A stretch of DNA of 64,000 bases from Anthostomella pinea (Eukaryota; Ascomycota; Sordariomycetes; Xylariales; Xylariaceae). Each line of letters starts with the position of its first letter. Positions within the stretch are counted from its first letter, which is position 1. The notes under the pieces were generated by a model, which was given only the letters and a program-made list of their open reading frames with translations, ran no database searches and had not been told where the DNA came from. Of this stretch, positions 62,001 to 64,000 are shown one piece after another. The translations under genes were made by a program, and so were the position numbers. Location of the stretch: positions 5,146,001 through 5,210,000 of the forward strand of contig CAUWAG010000010.1 in NCBI GenBank assembly GCA_963556695.1, read 5' to 3'.

Positions 62001-62771
62001 TAAAAAGCAAAAAGAGCGTATAATTAAAAACCCTAGTTAACGCGGCGATAATAAGTCTTTAAGAAACTAAAACAACTTATAAAACACGATAACTAGACGT
62101 AATAGATAATTACAGATAATAAATAGAATAAAACCCTAAAATATCTTCGTATAAAATATAATTATTACTAAAAATAATAACAGGTAATAAAGCCTTACTA
62201 GTAAAGATTTTACCACGTCATACGCGTATACCGCCTGCTTAACTAAGCGATAATATCGACGGGTAAATTAAATTCTTATCGCGTTTTTTATCGTTTTTAA
62301 GCTTTTATAATATAGTTTCAATACGTTTTTATATTTTTTATAAGATCATGTATAATAATGAATAGCCTAGCTTTAAAAGATCTGAAATCATATTAAACTC
62401 ACAATCGATGCCGGGGCGATAAGGTAAAAGTTTATTAGATTAAATTTTGTAAGAAATGTAAAAAAAATTATAATATTATTTCAAAACGAAATTTCAACCT
62501 TGCCGCTTTAAGTCGTTATTATTATCGTTTAATTACGCCTTTTTATAAATGATAACATAATTAATCTCTTAAAATGCCTTAAGTATGGCTTAAAACTACC
62601 TTATTATATATCTATTCTATGTTTTTAACAGGTATATTATGAGGTTTATAACGGTTGTTAGTCGATTATTAATCGAATTAACTTAAACCTAAATACTTTC
62701 CCATTTAAAGCGCCAACGCCGATACCGATAATACTCGCTAGCCGATCTATCCAATATGCTGCCTCGTGTTA
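59051..62771. other. Second AT-rich RIP-type island
   Basis: About 3.7 kb of strongly AT-rich DNA with stops in all frames and no ORF of note. It resembles the matrix of the first island but has no G+C-normal insertions. A possible decayed retrotransposon gag zinc knuckle lies near 61695-61760. It ends abruptly near 62.7 kb. Confidence 0.75.
61695..61760 (+). pseudogene. Possible relic of a retrotransposon gag zinc knuckle
   Basis: One frame reads KC, stop, KYNKYG, stop, YKNEYLFKN. If the Tyr codons were once Cys and the second stop a His or Gln codon, this is the CCHC pattern Cx2C-x4-H-x4-C of copia-type Gag. G-to-A changes would turn Cys TGT into Tyr TAT. The match is short and relies on assumed mutations. 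Confidence 0.25.
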
Positions 62772-64000
62772 CACTGACCCTCCAAAAGTCTCCGAGCATC
62801 CACCACGCTAGTTTCAAAACACGTCTACGCGCTCGCGACCCCCTTCCTTCTTCACCTTTTATTTACTCAACACCGAAACGATGGATTTACAAAAGGTTAG
62901 TACAATTCTGACCGCAAATCGCGGGGCAAACCAGGAATTTATTTCCGAAGCTCGTGCAGCTATTATGGCTGCCAGGGCGGCAGGCGCAAGGCGCGACGAT
63001 GTCACGAGCGCGTTCCATCTGGATCGGCCCTCTAACCGTGACCGACATTATCAACACTGCTAGAGAGCATAACACCACGGTCTCTCGACCTTGAGAGGGA
63101 GCCACAAGGACTCTAAACAAGCGCGAAGAAGCTCAGCTAATTAAAATGGCACGAAAGTACCCCAGAGCCACCTACAGAGAGCTCAAGAAGGAGAGCAGGA
63201 TCCTCAACTCCTATACCACTATCAAGCGCGTTCTTCGCGCTCACAGGCTTCGTAAGTGGAAGGCAGCGAAGCGGATCGAGCTTACGGAAGATGATGCACG
63301 AGAGAGGCTCGCTTTTTGTAATAAATACGACTCCCCGGAGGCTCTGGAGGAGCTAATACGAACGCTCTTCTCAGACGAAGTCACAGTCCAGAATTCACCC
63401 GATAATCCGGGCGATTGGGTCATCCGCCTCTCTTCTGAACGTTACGGGCAGGATCTTGTGAACCCTCGGAGTCATGAGAGACCCCGTATCTCCATTATGT
63501 GTTGGGCCTTGATCTGGTTACGCGGCGGAGAAGGTGGCCTAGGCAAAATCATCTTCTGCAAGCCCGACGAGGATGCTCCTCGCGGAGGAGTATCTTAGTT
63601 TCATATCAAGACGTCCTTAAGGAAGGGCTCCTTCCGTTCTACGAGACTGGGGATCCTTTTATGCAAGATAACGCTCGCATCCATCGATTTAGAGGCACTC
63701 CAGAGTGGCTAGAGGAGCACGGCATCTGGACGATCGACTGGCCTGCTCACAGCCCTGATTTGAACCTGATCGAGCACGTTTGGGCACTTCTAAAGAAGCA
63801 GATACAGAGAATCGAGCCTGGTTTTGCTGATTTGAAGGCTAATATTGCCCACGAGGTATATGCCAGACAGTTTATGGAAAGGGCGTGGTCAGAGATCGAT
63901 CCTGAGGATGTACGCGTTCTCGTCGAATCTCTCGGCAACCGAATCGCCGCAGTAAAAAGGGCAGGTGGTTGGTACACACACTATTGAATGGCTTATATAA
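62772..64000 (+). mobile_element. Tc1/mariner-type element, truncated by the window edge
   Basis: The left end probably starts at CACTGACCCTCC after TA at 62770-62771, about 110 bp before the transposase start. The right terminal repeat lies beyond the window, so boundaries are provisional. Base composition returns to normal exactly here, in contrast to the AT-rich DNA on its left. Confidence 0.65.
62881..63987 (+). pseudogene. Tc1-type DDE transposase pseudogene
   Basis: The reading begins MDLQKVSTILTANRG with a helix-turn-helix region. It changes frame near 63040 (VTDIINTAREHNTTVSRP, then a stop in place of a likely Arg codon). It continues LNKREEAQLIKMARKYPRAT and FSDEVTVQN (first catalytic Asp region), and changes frame again near 63595. 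The third part reads SYQDVLKEGLLPFYETG, MQDNARIHR (second Asp) and DWPAHSPDLNLIEHVWALLKK (third acidic residue), and ends GGWYTHY. This is the Tc1-family DDE_3 layout. Two frame changes and one stop inactivate it. Confidence 0.87.

Overview
The window is nuclear DNA of a filamentous ascomycete (Pezizomycotina, most likely Sordariomycetes). This rests on short 50-125 bp introns with GTRNGT donors and CTRAC branch sites, a FlbD/RCA-1-type Myb regulator, and a two-compartment layout. G+C-rich gene space alternates with very AT-rich, stop-riddled islands typical of repeat-induced point mutation (RIP). No genus can be named from sequence reading alone.

Layout. 1-31.5 kb is gene space: a Sec7-PH ArfGEF (5' end outside the window), SRP72, a small unknown protein, a coiled-coil protein with a SWIM-like Cys/His cluster, an NCBP3-family protein, an unknown 515-residue coiled-coil protein, FlbD, and a 1590-residue TPR/O-GlcNAc-transferase-like protein. 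Intergenic spaces are long and full of simple repeats. 31.6-38.1 kb is an AT-rich island holding six separate G+C-normal insertions. Each has TG...CA (or decayed) ends and a 5-bp target duplication, so they read as solo LTRs. The island also holds a decayed inverted-repeat element. 38.1-44.0 kb holds two housekeeping genes, rpl12 (uL11) and sec23, whose intron structures could be solved completely.

44.4-49.9 kb holds two pogo/Fot1-type DNA transposons with about 90-bp terminal inverted repeats and TA duplications. The first is old and carries a nested solo LTR inserted in the codon of a catalytic aspartate. The second is young but inactivated by one in-frame stop and a catalytic D-to-N change. 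50-58.9 kb holds three more genes: a 1026-residue unknown protein, a 365-residue protein with an N-terminal membrane segment and zinc-binding motifs, and a RING plus YEATS-like protein whose RING lacks one zinc ligand. 59-62.8 kb is a second AT-rich island, and the right edge carries a frameshifted Tc1-type element.

The genes do not form an evident pathway or metabolite cluster. They are mostly secretory-pathway (ArfGEF, SRP72, Sec23), translation (uL11) and regulatory genes (FlbD, OGT-like, NCBP3-like, RING-YEATS). The unusual material lies in the genome-defence landscape (solo LTR graveyard, nested insertions, RIP signatures) and in a few genes with odd structures. Splice sites given below were solved by reading-frame closure: every proposed spliced CDS is a multiple of three and stop-free.
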